Assembly: GCA_022710205.1 (NCBI GenBank)
Contig: JAKLHJ010000024.1
Coordinates: forward strand, 283-11,817
Direction: 5' to 3'
DNA: 11,535 nucleotides
Source: Patescibacteria group bacterium
GTDB taxonomy: Bacteria > Patescibacteriota > Minisyncoccia > Phycocordibacterales > UBA12445
Made by a program: the position numbers and the translations under genes. The stretch's first letter is position 1. Each line of letters starts with the position of its first letter. This document shows, in pieces, positions 6,456 through 11,535 of the stretch. The notes under the pieces were generated by a model, which searched no databases, had not been told where the DNA came from, and saw only the letters and a list, made by a program, of their open reading frames with translations.

Positions 6456-7590
6456 TAAAACCGCCGTTTTTTCATTCCTCATTCTTTTTGCCGTCTTCTC
6501 GTCCGTATTCGCGATCGAGCTGACCGGTGAATTTTATCCCGCCAAAGTAAAAGATATATCCGATAGGGCATACGAGCCCGCTTTGATCGAACTATTGGAT
6601 AAGGCAGAGAGATCCATAGTTATTTCTATGTACAATATCAGCTTGGGGGCAAATGAGCGGAATCCCATAGCGTTTCTTCTTCAGGATTTACTGGAGGCGC
6701 GCCAAAGGAATGTTGAAGTCGTTATGTATGTGAACACCAATTTTAGGGAAATCGACAAAGCGCCGAATCAGTTTGTCAATACGCCGTTTTTTAAGAATTT
6801 ATCGGATGCCGGCTGCGTTATCCATCTTTTACCGTCGCGCTTGCGGCTTCACGATAAGCTCATAATAGTTGATAGCCGGTTTATAGTTGAGGGGAGCACG
6901 AATTGGTCCATTTCGGCTCTGAAAGTGAGCTTTGAATCCGATACGCTTATGGATTCGCCCGAACTTGCCGGAATAAAGTTATCGCGGCTTAAAGCACTGC
7001 CTTTGATCGATGAACCTAAAAAGAAAGAGCCCCACCAGCGCTTATATTTGGAAAATTTGCCGGATAGCATATCCCTTCCGAAAGCAGTCCTTTTAAACAG
7101 CGAATATTTTCCCAGATTGCTTACCAATAGCGACGCCCGCTCTATGGATCTTTATCTTCTGCTTCTGGCCCATAGTCAGGCGGCGGGTAAACAAGGTTTT
7201 TTCATAGACATCGAAAGCATGGCTCTAAGCCTGGATATGCCTGTTTCGTGGCTTGACTTTGGCCTCAGGCGCCAGGTTATAAAATCACTCAAAAAGTTGG
7301 ATAAACAGTATAATCTGGTACGCGTTAAGTTTTACCATGGCAAGGACGCTTGGGTTGAGATCGCAGCTCTTCCCCGGGAGGCCTTTCCCGTAAGCTCTAA
7401 ACTCATTATTGACCGGAAGCTATCCCAGCGCTTAAAATTCCTGCTTATGGTTAAATCCTTGCTTGAGTCGCGGGGAGAGAACATTTATTCCATCTCAAAG
7501 CAGGACCTTGCCAAACGTTTCCACATCCACAGCTGGACCATTGGCGAGGCTTTTAAAGAGATGGAACAAGTTGACCAATTGTTACGCTAG
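6439..7590 (+). CDS. Exported phospholipase D-like protein (single HKD motif) with C-terminal winged-helix-like region
   Basis: From the TTG at 6439 the protein is 383 residues and opens with a signal peptide (MKLSLNKTAVFSFLILFAV..., cleavage probably after FA near residue 25). I prefer this start because the longer frame from 6361 has an arginine-rich lead that would bury the signal and overlap the 53-codon gene. A phospholipase D domain follows. ERSIVISMYNISLG is the first strand, and LHDKLIIVD carries the motif H138-x-K140-x4-D145, then GSTNW. One HKD motif means it should work as a dimer, as in Nuc-type nucleases; the substrate may be DNA or phospholipid. Residues ~237-310 and ~331-378 (KQDLAKRFHIHSWTIGEAF) look like winged helix/helix-turn-helix segments, odd in an exported protein. 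Confidence 0.8.
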   Translation: MKLSLNKTAVFSFLILFAVFSSVFAIELTGEFYPAKVKDISDRAYEPALIELLDKAERSIVISMYNISLGANERNPIAFLLQDLLEARQRNVEVVMYVNTNFREIDKAPNQFVNTPFFKNLSDAGCVIHLLPSRLRLHDKLIIVDSRFIVEGSTNWSISALKVSFESDTLMDSPELAGIKLSRLKALPLIDEPKKKEPHQRLYLENLPDSISLPKAVLLNSEYFPRLLTNSDARSMDLYLLLLAHSQAAGKQGFFIDIESMALSLDMPVSWLDFGLRRQVIKSLKKLDKQYNLVRVKFYHGKDAWVEIAALPREAFPVSSKLIIDRKLSQRLKFLLMVKSLLESRGENIYSISKQDLAKRFHIHSWTIGEAFKEMEQVDQLLR

Positions 7591-7599
7591 TGATATTAT
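7571..7599 (+). promoter_or_regulatory. Sigma-70-like promoter for the TPR gene
   Basis: TTGACC (7571-7576) and TATTAT (7594-7599) are 17 bases apart. The -35 box lies in the last codons of the phospholipase D-like gene. Transcription would start near 7606, just before the AGAGGAG ribosome site (7615-7621) and the ATG at 7627, so the TPR gene can be expressed independently. Confidence 0.5.
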
Positions 7600-7626
7600 T
7601 TGTTTACCAGCCATAGAGGAGCATAG

Positions 7627-8448
7627 ATGATAAAACCTCTAAAAGCCGCTTTCGGTTTACTAACAAAAGTAGTAAATATTAGAACAAAAGATAATTTTAT
7701 TGTGTCAACCATACAGAACCCTTCTGGTGTTTACGAAACAGCAGTTTTTAAAGTCCCTAACTTGTTTATTCTTTCGCTGATCGCTAGGTTTATAAAGCCG
7801 GCATTCATTGTGAATTCAGGTAATTGTGAAGACGCCGCACTTAAACATACGCAGGTTTGCCAATTATTTGAACAGCTAGATTCAAATGAATTAATTAGAA
7901 AATACAAAGAAAATGGCGCAATCGATAATACCAAGTTATTTAGCAGGGAAGATCATGCCATCCGGGATGACAAATCTTATTCTGCTGATGCTCGAACCTA
8001 CTATAGCCGAGGGAATACGTATTTTGATAATAAAAACTATGACCAGGCCATTTCATACTATACCCAGGCGATAAACATTGATCCTCACCATGCTGATGCT
8101 TATTTCAACCGTGGCCTTATTCATAAGATAAAAAACAACTATGACCAAGCCATTTCTGATTTTACTCAAGCAATAAGTATTGATCCTTGCCACTCTTATG
8201 TCTATTCTAGTAGAGGCGCTGTTTATTGGGAAAAAGGAAACTATGACCAAGCCATTTCTGATTTTACCCAGGCGATAAACATCGATCCGCGTATTTCTAT
8301 CGATTATTGTTATCGAGCAGATTCCTACTATCGTCAGAATAACTATGATAAAGCATGGGAAGATGTTCGTAAAGCGCAACAAATGGGATTTGCCATACCT
8401 ACAGAATTTCTGAATAAGCTAAAAAAAGATTCCGGAAGAAATGGGTAA
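7627..8448 (+). CDS. TPR-repeat protein
   Basis: This 273-residue protein ends in four tetratricopeptide repeats, at about residues 121-154, 155-188, 189-222 and 223-256. Each has the standard 34-residue length and the NYDQAISDFTQAI.IDP second helix; the fourth is degenerate (NYDKAWEDVRKAQQMG). TPRs form a protein- or peptide-binding groove; the partner is unknown. The first ~115 residues are a separate region I do not recognise, with an amphipathic or hydrophobic stretch NLFILSLIARFIKPAFIV and the phrase YETAVFKVP. No clear signal peptide is seen. AGAGGAG lies 5 bases before the ATG, and a promoter sits just upstream. The minus-strand genes beyond its end are convergent. The repeats are unusually alike at DNA level, implying recent duplication or gene conversion. 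Confidence 0.85.
   Translation: MIKPLKAAFGLLTKVVNIRTKDNFIVSTIQNPSGVYETAVFKVPNLFILSLIARFIKPAFIVNSGNCEDAALKHTQVCQLFEQLDSNELIRKYKENGAIDNTKLFSREDHAIRDDKSYSADARTYYSRGNTYFDNKNYDQAISYYTQAINIDPHHADAYFNRGLIHKIKNNYDQAISDFTQAISIDPCHSYVYSSRGAVYWEKGNYDQAISDFTQAINIDPRISIDYCYRADSYYRQNNYDKAWEDVRKAQQMGFAIPTEFLNKLKKDSGRNG
8035..8358 (+). repeat. 102-bp tandem DNA repeat within the TPR gene
   Basis: The stretch beginning AACTATGACCA recurs at 8035, 8137 and 8239, and in a weaker form (AACTATGATAAAGCATGG) at 8341, at exactly 102-base intervals. The second and third copies are identical for about 28 bases. The unit equals one 34-residue TPR, so it encodes protein and is not a CRISPR or intergenic array. Confidence 0.9.
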
Positions 8449-8595
8449 AGCCTCCTTCAGATATAGAAGGTTAAAAAGAAGAGCAAGTATAATAATTAAT
8501 GCTGCGACCCATAAGGAGCTTTAATAGAAAGCAATGGGCAATCACATAATAATTAAGAGTTTCCGGATTAAGGACTGCGCCATATAGTAGTCGTA
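8449..8595. other. Convergent intergenic region with little in it
   Basis: This gap separates the TPR gene from the minus-strand pair. A short CCTTC/GAAGG stem (8454-8458 with 8466-8470) could end transcription weakly but lacks a T-run. A TATAAT at 8488-8493 has no matching -35 box. An AAGGAG at 8513-8518 is followed only by a 17-codon frame at 8534, which I do not call. Confidence 0.5.
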
Positions 8596-8799
8596 TTATC
8601 CCAAGAAGCCTTCCTTGACATAGATATCAAACACGTTGTTTCTTAATCTTATCCCGCCTATCATCGCCTTCGGCACCCAGAATCTCCTGCCGTTATCCAC
8701 TAGCAAGGCCTTCTTAGTCTCATGGATTATCCTGACTTGCACCCAAATATGCCTTTCCCCCGGATACAGAAGTCGGTAAATGCTAAGTAGCCGTTTCAT
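8596..8799 (-). CDS. Small hypothetical protein, 67 residues
   Basis: The protein is MKRLLSIYRLLYPGE followed by a beta-rich part, IHETKKALLVDNGRRFWVPKAMIGGIRLRNN and a tail ending GFLG. The pattern IHET-KA-LV-…-WVPKA-I resembles small proteins common in phages and plasmids (IHETEKA...WIPKSQI types), so a mobile-element origin is plausible; no function is known to me. The start is well supported: on the minus strand AAGGAG (plus 8809-8814) lies 9 bases before the ATG, and that ATG overlaps the stop of the upstream helix-turn-helix frame as ATGA. The two are therefore a coupled pair, converging on the TPR gene. Confidence 0.65.
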   Translation of the reverse strand: MKRLLSIYRLLYPGERHIWVQVRIIHETKKALLVDNGRRFWVPKAMIGGIRLRNNVFDIYVKEGFLG

Positions 8800-8987
8800 A
8801 TCGCTTTTCTCCTTTTTCTTTTATGGTCATTTAGGGCTCTGCAGGTCTTATAAATTGTCCTTTCGCAAACATTAAGGCTTTTGGATATCTCTTCGTAAGT
8901 CATGCCTAAAAGGCGTAATTCTGCCACTTTTATGGCCAATTTTTGGTATAATGGGAAGCGTTCTAAGGGCTGGATTATAATATTAAC
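8796..8987 (-). CDS. Helix-turn-helix protein, probably the C-terminal remnant of a larger gene; start unresolved
   Basis: The supported part reads LERFPLYQKLAIKVAELRLLG, then MTYEEISKSLNVCERTIYKT and a basic tail KRKRRKAI. It is a helix-turn-helix (LGMTYEEISKSLNVCERTIYKTC) of the kind found at the end of site-specific recombinases and similar regulators. The frame stays open to about 9125, but that part covers the leader and start of the opposite-strand membrane-protein gene and looks meaningless. No ATG with a ribosome site begins it; TTG at 8939 or GTG at 8927 would give only 43-47 residues. I therefore read it as the tail of a truncated gene, or a very short regulator with a weak start. 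Its stop overlaps the next gene's ATG (ATGA). The left limit is firm and the right limit is a guess. Confidence 0.4.
   Translation of the reverse strand, partial: VNIIIQPLERFPLYQKLAIKVAELRLLGMTYEEISKSLNVCERTIYKTCRALNDHKRKRRKAI
8944..8952 (+). promoter_or_regulatory. Extended -10 promoter (TGGTATAAT) facing the membrane-protein operon
   Basis: TGG-TATAAT matches the TGnTATAAT extended -10 element perfectly; there is no good -35 box 17 bases upstream, as is common for this class. Transcription would begin near 8959 and leave a ~100-base leader before the ATG at 9061. It lies inside the opposite-strand helix-turn-helix frame, which supports that frame being a remnant. Confidence 0.4.
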
Positions 8988-9047
8988 CGAGATTGTGGAT
9001 GCGGTTCGAATTGGTTGCGACTGCGTCCGCCAGAATATGCCATAAAA

Positions 9048-9054
9048 AAGGAGG
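9048..9054 (+). promoter_or_regulatory. Strong ribosome binding site AAGGAGG for the first membrane-protein gene
   Basis: AAGGAGG is followed by a 6-base A-rich spacer and the ATG at 9061. The second gene of the pair has a matching AGGAGGT (9331-9337) inside the end of the first, so both copies are well translated. Confidence 0.85.
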
Positions 9055-9060
9055 CAAAAA

Positions 9061-9339
9061 ATGTGGTTAGCTACAACCTCTATTGCCGCGGCGGGCGCAA
9101 CATTATTCAGGCTTGTCCTGCCCAAGGATTACAAGCTGGGTTTTCTGGCCCTGATGCTTTGGGGCGCGACCGTTATGATCCTTATCGACCATGTATTAGG
9201 ATATGAAGGCGGCGAGTTTTTCGAGAAGACAACGGATGGCATGATAAAAAACGGCGTTGTATTAGGGATCGTAATGTTATTACCGGTGTTCCTGGCCTGG
9301 GGAATTTCGCTTTTAATCTCAGCACCAAAAAGGAGGTAA
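9061..9339 (+). CDS. Small integral membrane protein, paralogue A
   Basis: This 92-residue protein has a short N-terminal hydrophobic helix (LATTSIAAAGATLF), then LPKDYKLGFLALMLWGATVMILIDHVLG (20-47) and a final membrane helix VVLGIVMLLPVFLAWGISLLI before a positive tail PKRR. The core LPK-Y-…-MLWG--VM---(D/E)H matches the next gene over about 35 residues, so the two arose by duplication. Membrane-embedded D43-H44 could bind a metal or cofactor; the paralogue has E-H at the same place. I do not know the family's function, although similar small proteins occur in anaerobes. It is the first gene of a three-gene operon with a radical SAM enzyme, which suggests a joint role. Confidence 0.7.
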   Translation: MWLATTSIAAAGATLFRLVLPKDYKLGFLALMLWGATVMILIDHVLGYEGGEFFEKTTDGMIKNGVVLGIVMLLPVFLAWGISLLISAPKRR

Positions 9340-9342
9340 AAT

Positions 9343-9654
9343 ATGGCCTGTTTTCTTGCTCCCGCGGCCGCGGCAATAGCGGCAACTGCGGTAAGGAAAA
9401 AAATCCCCGAAAAATACCATATCGACTGGCTGGTCTCGATGTTATGGGGCGGGGTGGTAATGCTGGCGGTAGAGCATATTGCCCACGGAGAAGTTGTCCT
9501 TTATCCGCCGTTTTTGACCGCAGGTCTTCTTGAGGTATTCCCTGAAATATTAAGGGTTGGCGTACCGATGGCCCTGTCTATATTCCTGATATGGGGAATA
9601 ATGGTCATGATTGCCGCCAGGAGAAGTAAAAAAGCAAAGTATGCAGGGGCGTAA
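9343..9654 (+). CDS. Small integral membrane protein, paralogue B
   Basis: The 103-residue protein repeats the plan of its neighbour. It has a hydrophobic N-terminus (MACFLAPAAAAIAATAV), then IPEKYHIDWLVSMLWGGVVMLAVEHIAHGEV (21-51) and a last membrane helix around VPMALSIFLIWGIMVMIAARR with a basic tail. The core MLWGG-VML--EH--HGE corresponds to MLWGA-VMI--DH--GYE in paralogue A. The extra histidine in EHIAHGE makes a metal or heme ligand site conceivable, but that is speculation. The gene starts 3 bases after the preceding stop with AGGAGG in front, and the radical SAM gene's ATG follows its TAA without any gap. The two proteins may form a heterodimer in the membrane. Confidence 0.7.
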   Translation: MACFLAPAAAAIAATAVRKKIPEKYHIDWLVSMLWGGVVMLAVEHIAHGEVVLYPPFLTAGLLEVFPEILRVGVPMALSIFLIWGIMVMIAARRSKKAKYAGA

Positions 9655-10926
9655 ATGGGTGTCATACCCACAAAACTTATCAGGACATATTTTACCGGTA
9701 AGGCCTCAAAATATGTTTTTGAACGATGCAAAGCGCCGGATAACCAGGCGATAAATAAGACAAACCTGTACATCCACATACCGTTCTGCAGGAATATGTG
9801 CCCCTACTGCCCCTACAATAAAATCGAGTACGATGAAATGCTTGTCAAGCCGTACCTCGATTCCGTTCTGAAAGAGATCCGGTTGTATAAAGAGCGCTTT
9901 GGCAGGTTTGAGATATCATCGATATACATCGGCGGAGGGACACCCACATTATTAATAGACGAATTAGGCGTAATTTTACGTGAATTCAAAGATTCCTTCT
10001 CGTTAAAAGGTGATATTTGTATCGAAACAAGTCCCAACGACATCTCCGATGTCGTGATTGCCAAGTTGAAAGAACAAGGAGTGGGATTGGTAAGTTGCGG
10101 GGTCCAAAGCTTCCAGGATGCAAACCTGCGATTTATCGGCAGAAAATATAAGGAAACGGAGTTAGGTCCAAAATTAAAAGCTCTTATGGGTGCCGGGTTT
10201 AAGTCCGTAAATATAGACCTGATGTTTGCGTTGCCCGGACAGGGGATCGATAACCTGAAATATGACCTGGAAAGGGCGATAGGATCAGGGGTAAACCAGG
10301 TGACTACATACCCTTTGTTCACGTTTCCGTACACGGCAATAGGGAAATATTTGCGTCTCAAAAATGTAAAGATGCCTGACATAATGGAGAGAAGAAAATT
10401 ATATTATTTCATACACGAATATTTTAAGGAAAAAGATTTTGATAGGGTCTCTGTTTGGGGTTTTAAAAAAGGCAGCATGCCTAGGTATTCCTCGGTGACA
10501 AGGGACAATTATATCGGCCTTGGAGCGGGTGCAGGGTCGCATTTGCCGGACGGATTTTATTTGAACACTTTTTCGGTGGAAGAATATATAAACAGGTGTT
10601 CATCTGGCGAATTCCCCACGGCTCTACATATGAGGTTCAATAAACAGATGCAGGATTACTTCTGGCTGTACTGGAGGCTCTATGATACACGTATAAGTAA
10701 AGAATGCCTGTCCAGGGTATTCCAGGGAAAGGACAGAAAATTAACCGGGTTATTTAATTTGACAAATCTTTTGGGGCTTACAATAGAAGACGGTAATGAT
10801 ATTAAACTTAGCTTAAAAGGGGCCTTCTGGATCCACCTTATGCAGAATTACTTTTCATTGAATTATATCAATAAAGTATGGACCGTCGCTATGTCCCAGC
10901 CGTTCCCCGAAAGTATTGTCCTGTAA
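9655..10926 (+). CDS. Radical SAM protein of the HemW / oxygen-independent coproporphyrinogen oxidase group
   Basis: Of 423 residues, the radical SAM core begins at ~37 with LYIHIPFC. The iron-sulfur cysteines are C45-x3-C49-x2-C52 (CRNMCPYC), and the SAM-contact motif GGGTP lies at 93-97. The conserved phrases SCGVQSFQD and NIDLMFALPGQ follow, and the C-terminal part has YIGLGAGAGSH and a HemN_C-like helical region (FWLYWRLYDTRI). Relatives are HemN, which oxidises coproporphyrinogen III, and HemW, a heme chaperone. HemN's extra cysteine (CxxxCxxCxC) is absent (C52-P-Y), which favours HemW-like or another porphyrin-related reaction. The ATG directly abuts the stop of the membrane protein, so the three genes are one operon. 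A role in delivering heme or a modified tetrapyrrole to that membrane pair is an inference. Confidence 0.85.
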   Translation: MGVIPTKLIRTYFTGKASKYVFERCKAPDNQAINKTNLYIHIPFCRNMCPYCPYNKIEYDEMLVKPYLDSVLKEIRLYKERFGRFEISSIYIGGGTPTLLIDELGVILREFKDSFSLKGDICIETSPNDISDVVIAKLKEQGVGLVSCGVQSFQDANLRFIGRKYKETELGPKLKALMGAGFKSVNIDLMFALPGQGIDNLKYDLERAIGSGVNQVTTYPLFTFPYTAIGKYLRLKNVKMPDIMERRKLYYFIHEYFKEKDFDRVSVWGFKKGSMPRYSSVTRDNYIGLGAGAGSHLPDGFYLNTFSVEEYINRCSSGEFPTALHMRFNKQMQDYFWLYWRLYDTRISKECLSRVFQGKDRKLTGLFNLTNLLGLTIEDGNDIKLSLKGAFWIHLMQNYFSLNYINKVWTVAMSQPFPESIVL

Positions 10927-10999
10927 ACCTTTCACCTCCATCAGCGTCTAATCACGCAGAAGACGGATAAAACCGTCACTGCCTGAGAGGAGGCGCGAG

Positions 11000-11449
11000 A
11001 TGAAGAAGATAGCGATAACAGTGGCGATATTTGTGCTGTTGGGGTTTGCGGGAGTGTCGCACGCGAGCGACTGGGACCTTGTAGGAAAGGTGCTGACAGG
11101 CGTTGAAGGCGCCAGGATACTTACCGGCGGCAGGGTGGATATCATCGGAAGCGTGATGGATATCAGCGGCATAAGCGGCGGCCGGCAGGATTGCGGGTCG
11201 GGCGGGGGGATCGTCCGGCAGGAGAAGATCATAGTTGTCGAAAAACAGGCCCCGCGCAACAAGGTATGGGTCCCGGAGTACAGGTATGAGGACGTTTGGG
11301 TCCCCGGGCATACCGTATATGACCGGAGATACGGAAACGTCTATATCGAAGGGCATTATGTGCAGTATAAGGTCGAATGCGGCGGGCACTGGGAGTATGC
11401 TTCAGGCCGCGGCAGGGAGGTCTGCTCCGGAAGGGCGGGGCGGCGATAA
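11000..11449 (+). CDS. Exported protein with WVPGH-type repeats
   Basis: The 149-residue protein has a textbook signal peptide (MKKIAITVAIFVLLGFAGVSHA, cleavage after A22) and should be periplasmic or secreted. A glycine-rich middle follows. Then come three related short segments, VWVPEYRYED (89-98), VWVPGHTVYD (99-108) and VYIEGHYVQY (114-123), ending in C-G-G-H-W-E-Y. This VWVPGH pattern, with aromatic and histidine residues, is common in small surface or envelope proteins of environmental bacteria (YXWQPGH-like), whose function is not established. AGAGGAGG lies 6 bases before the ATG, and a strong terminator lies 19 bases after the stop, so it is a single-gene unit. A GACGG/CCGTC stem (10962-10977) just before the ribosome site might affect translation but is weak. 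Confidence 0.75.
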   Translation: MKKIAITVAIFVLLGFAGVSHASDWDLVGKVLTGVEGARILTGGRVDIIGSVMDISGISGGRQDCGSGGGIVRQEKIIVVEKQAPRNKVWVPEYRYEDVWVPGHTVYDRRYGNVYIEGHYVQYKVECGGHWEYASGRGREVCSGRAGRR

Positions 11450-11468
11450 GTTTCCAGTCGGTATACGG

Positions 11469-11496
11469 GGGCCGGGCATTTTGTCCGGCCCTTTTT
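11469..11496 (+). terminator. Intrinsic (Rho-independent) terminator
   Basis: GGGCCGGGC (11469-11477) pairs with GTCCGGCCC (11483-11491), a 9-bp stem with one G-U pair and an ATTTT loop. A run of five T follows (11492-11496). It ends the exported-protein gene. The remaining bases to 11535 hold nothing I can call. Confidence 0.9.
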
Positions 11497-11535
11497 GCGT
11501 GCTTATACAGTTGATTTCCCGTCGATAATGAGGTA

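Noticed and set aside
8035..8358. Regular repeats as a CRISPR array
   Set aside because: The period is 102 bp with no unique spacers, and the unit encodes one TPR in frame.
8534..8587. 17-codon frame in the gap after the TPR gene
   Set aside because: Too short, and the AAGGAG upstream is 15 bases away.
9001..9040. GGTTCGAAT resembling a tRNA T-loop, with CGCCA nearby
   Set aside because: The T-stem does not pair and no acceptor, D or anticodon arms can be found; it is not a tRNA or a clear tRNA remnant.
9813..10382. Long open frame on the minus strand opposite the radical SAM gene
   Set aside because: The plus strand carries clear catalytic motifs throughout; the antisense frame has no recognisable protein pattern or ribosome site.
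10962..10977. GACGG/CCGTC stem as a terminator of the radical SAM operon
   Set aside because: Only 5 bp and no T-run; at most a weak leader structure for the next gene.
10976..11389. Minus-strand open frames opposite the exported-protein gene
   Set aside because: The plus-strand gene has a signal peptide, a strong ribosome site and a terminator; the opposing frames come from its G+C-rich composition.

Overview
The window is bacterial: compact genes, Shine-Dalgarno sites, sigma-70-like promoters and one intrinsic terminator are visible. It looks like an accessory stretch from an uncultured or little-studied lineage. Several families (a helix-turn-helix tail with an ERFPLYQKL-type lead-in, paired small membrane proteins, a HemW-like radical SAM enzyme) remind me of Omnitrophota-type or other deep-branching genomes, but this is recollection and low confidence. 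Base composition is mosaic. The genes at 855-4464 and 5569-6225 are visibly AT-rich, while 9061-11449 is richer in G+C.

Left part (1-4464), defence-like. The window opens inside a type I restriction specificity gene (hsdS), whose last ~235 codons are present. A 33-codon reading frame overlaps its stop and looks like the amputated start of a small gene. A good sigma-70-like promoter then leads into four tightly packed genes: a YwgA/SocA(Panacea)-like protein, a PD-(D/E)XK nuclease-like protein, a 459-residue protein with barrel-like segments and a CxCxxC motif that recalls tRNA-guanine transglycosylases, and a SIR2-family protein with a zinc ribbon. Gaps are 5 and 6 bases, and the last pair overlaps as GTGA. 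A nucleic-acid-directed module ending in a SIR2 NAD-consuming candidate effector, placed directly behind hsdS, is the best candidate here for an undescribed defence system.

Middle part (4465-8448), single genes of mixed origin: a patatin-like phospholipase; a very AT-rich HEPN-like protein with a long hairpin in its 3' coding end; a 53-codon gene (6294-6455) that overlaps an exported single-HKD phospholipase D-like protein starting at TTG; and a TPR protein with its own promoter and an exact 102-bp DNA repeat.

Right part (8449-11535). Two short minus-strand genes (a helix-turn-helix fragment and a 67-residue protein) converge on the TPR gene. Going right, a strong-RBS operon encodes two paralogous ~100-residue membrane proteins and a HemW/HemN-like radical SAM protein that starts on the base after the preceding stop. 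Last is an exported protein with WVPGH-type motifs, closed by a clear intrinsic terminator at 11469-11496. I see no rRNA, tRNA, CRISPR array or complete insertion sequence.
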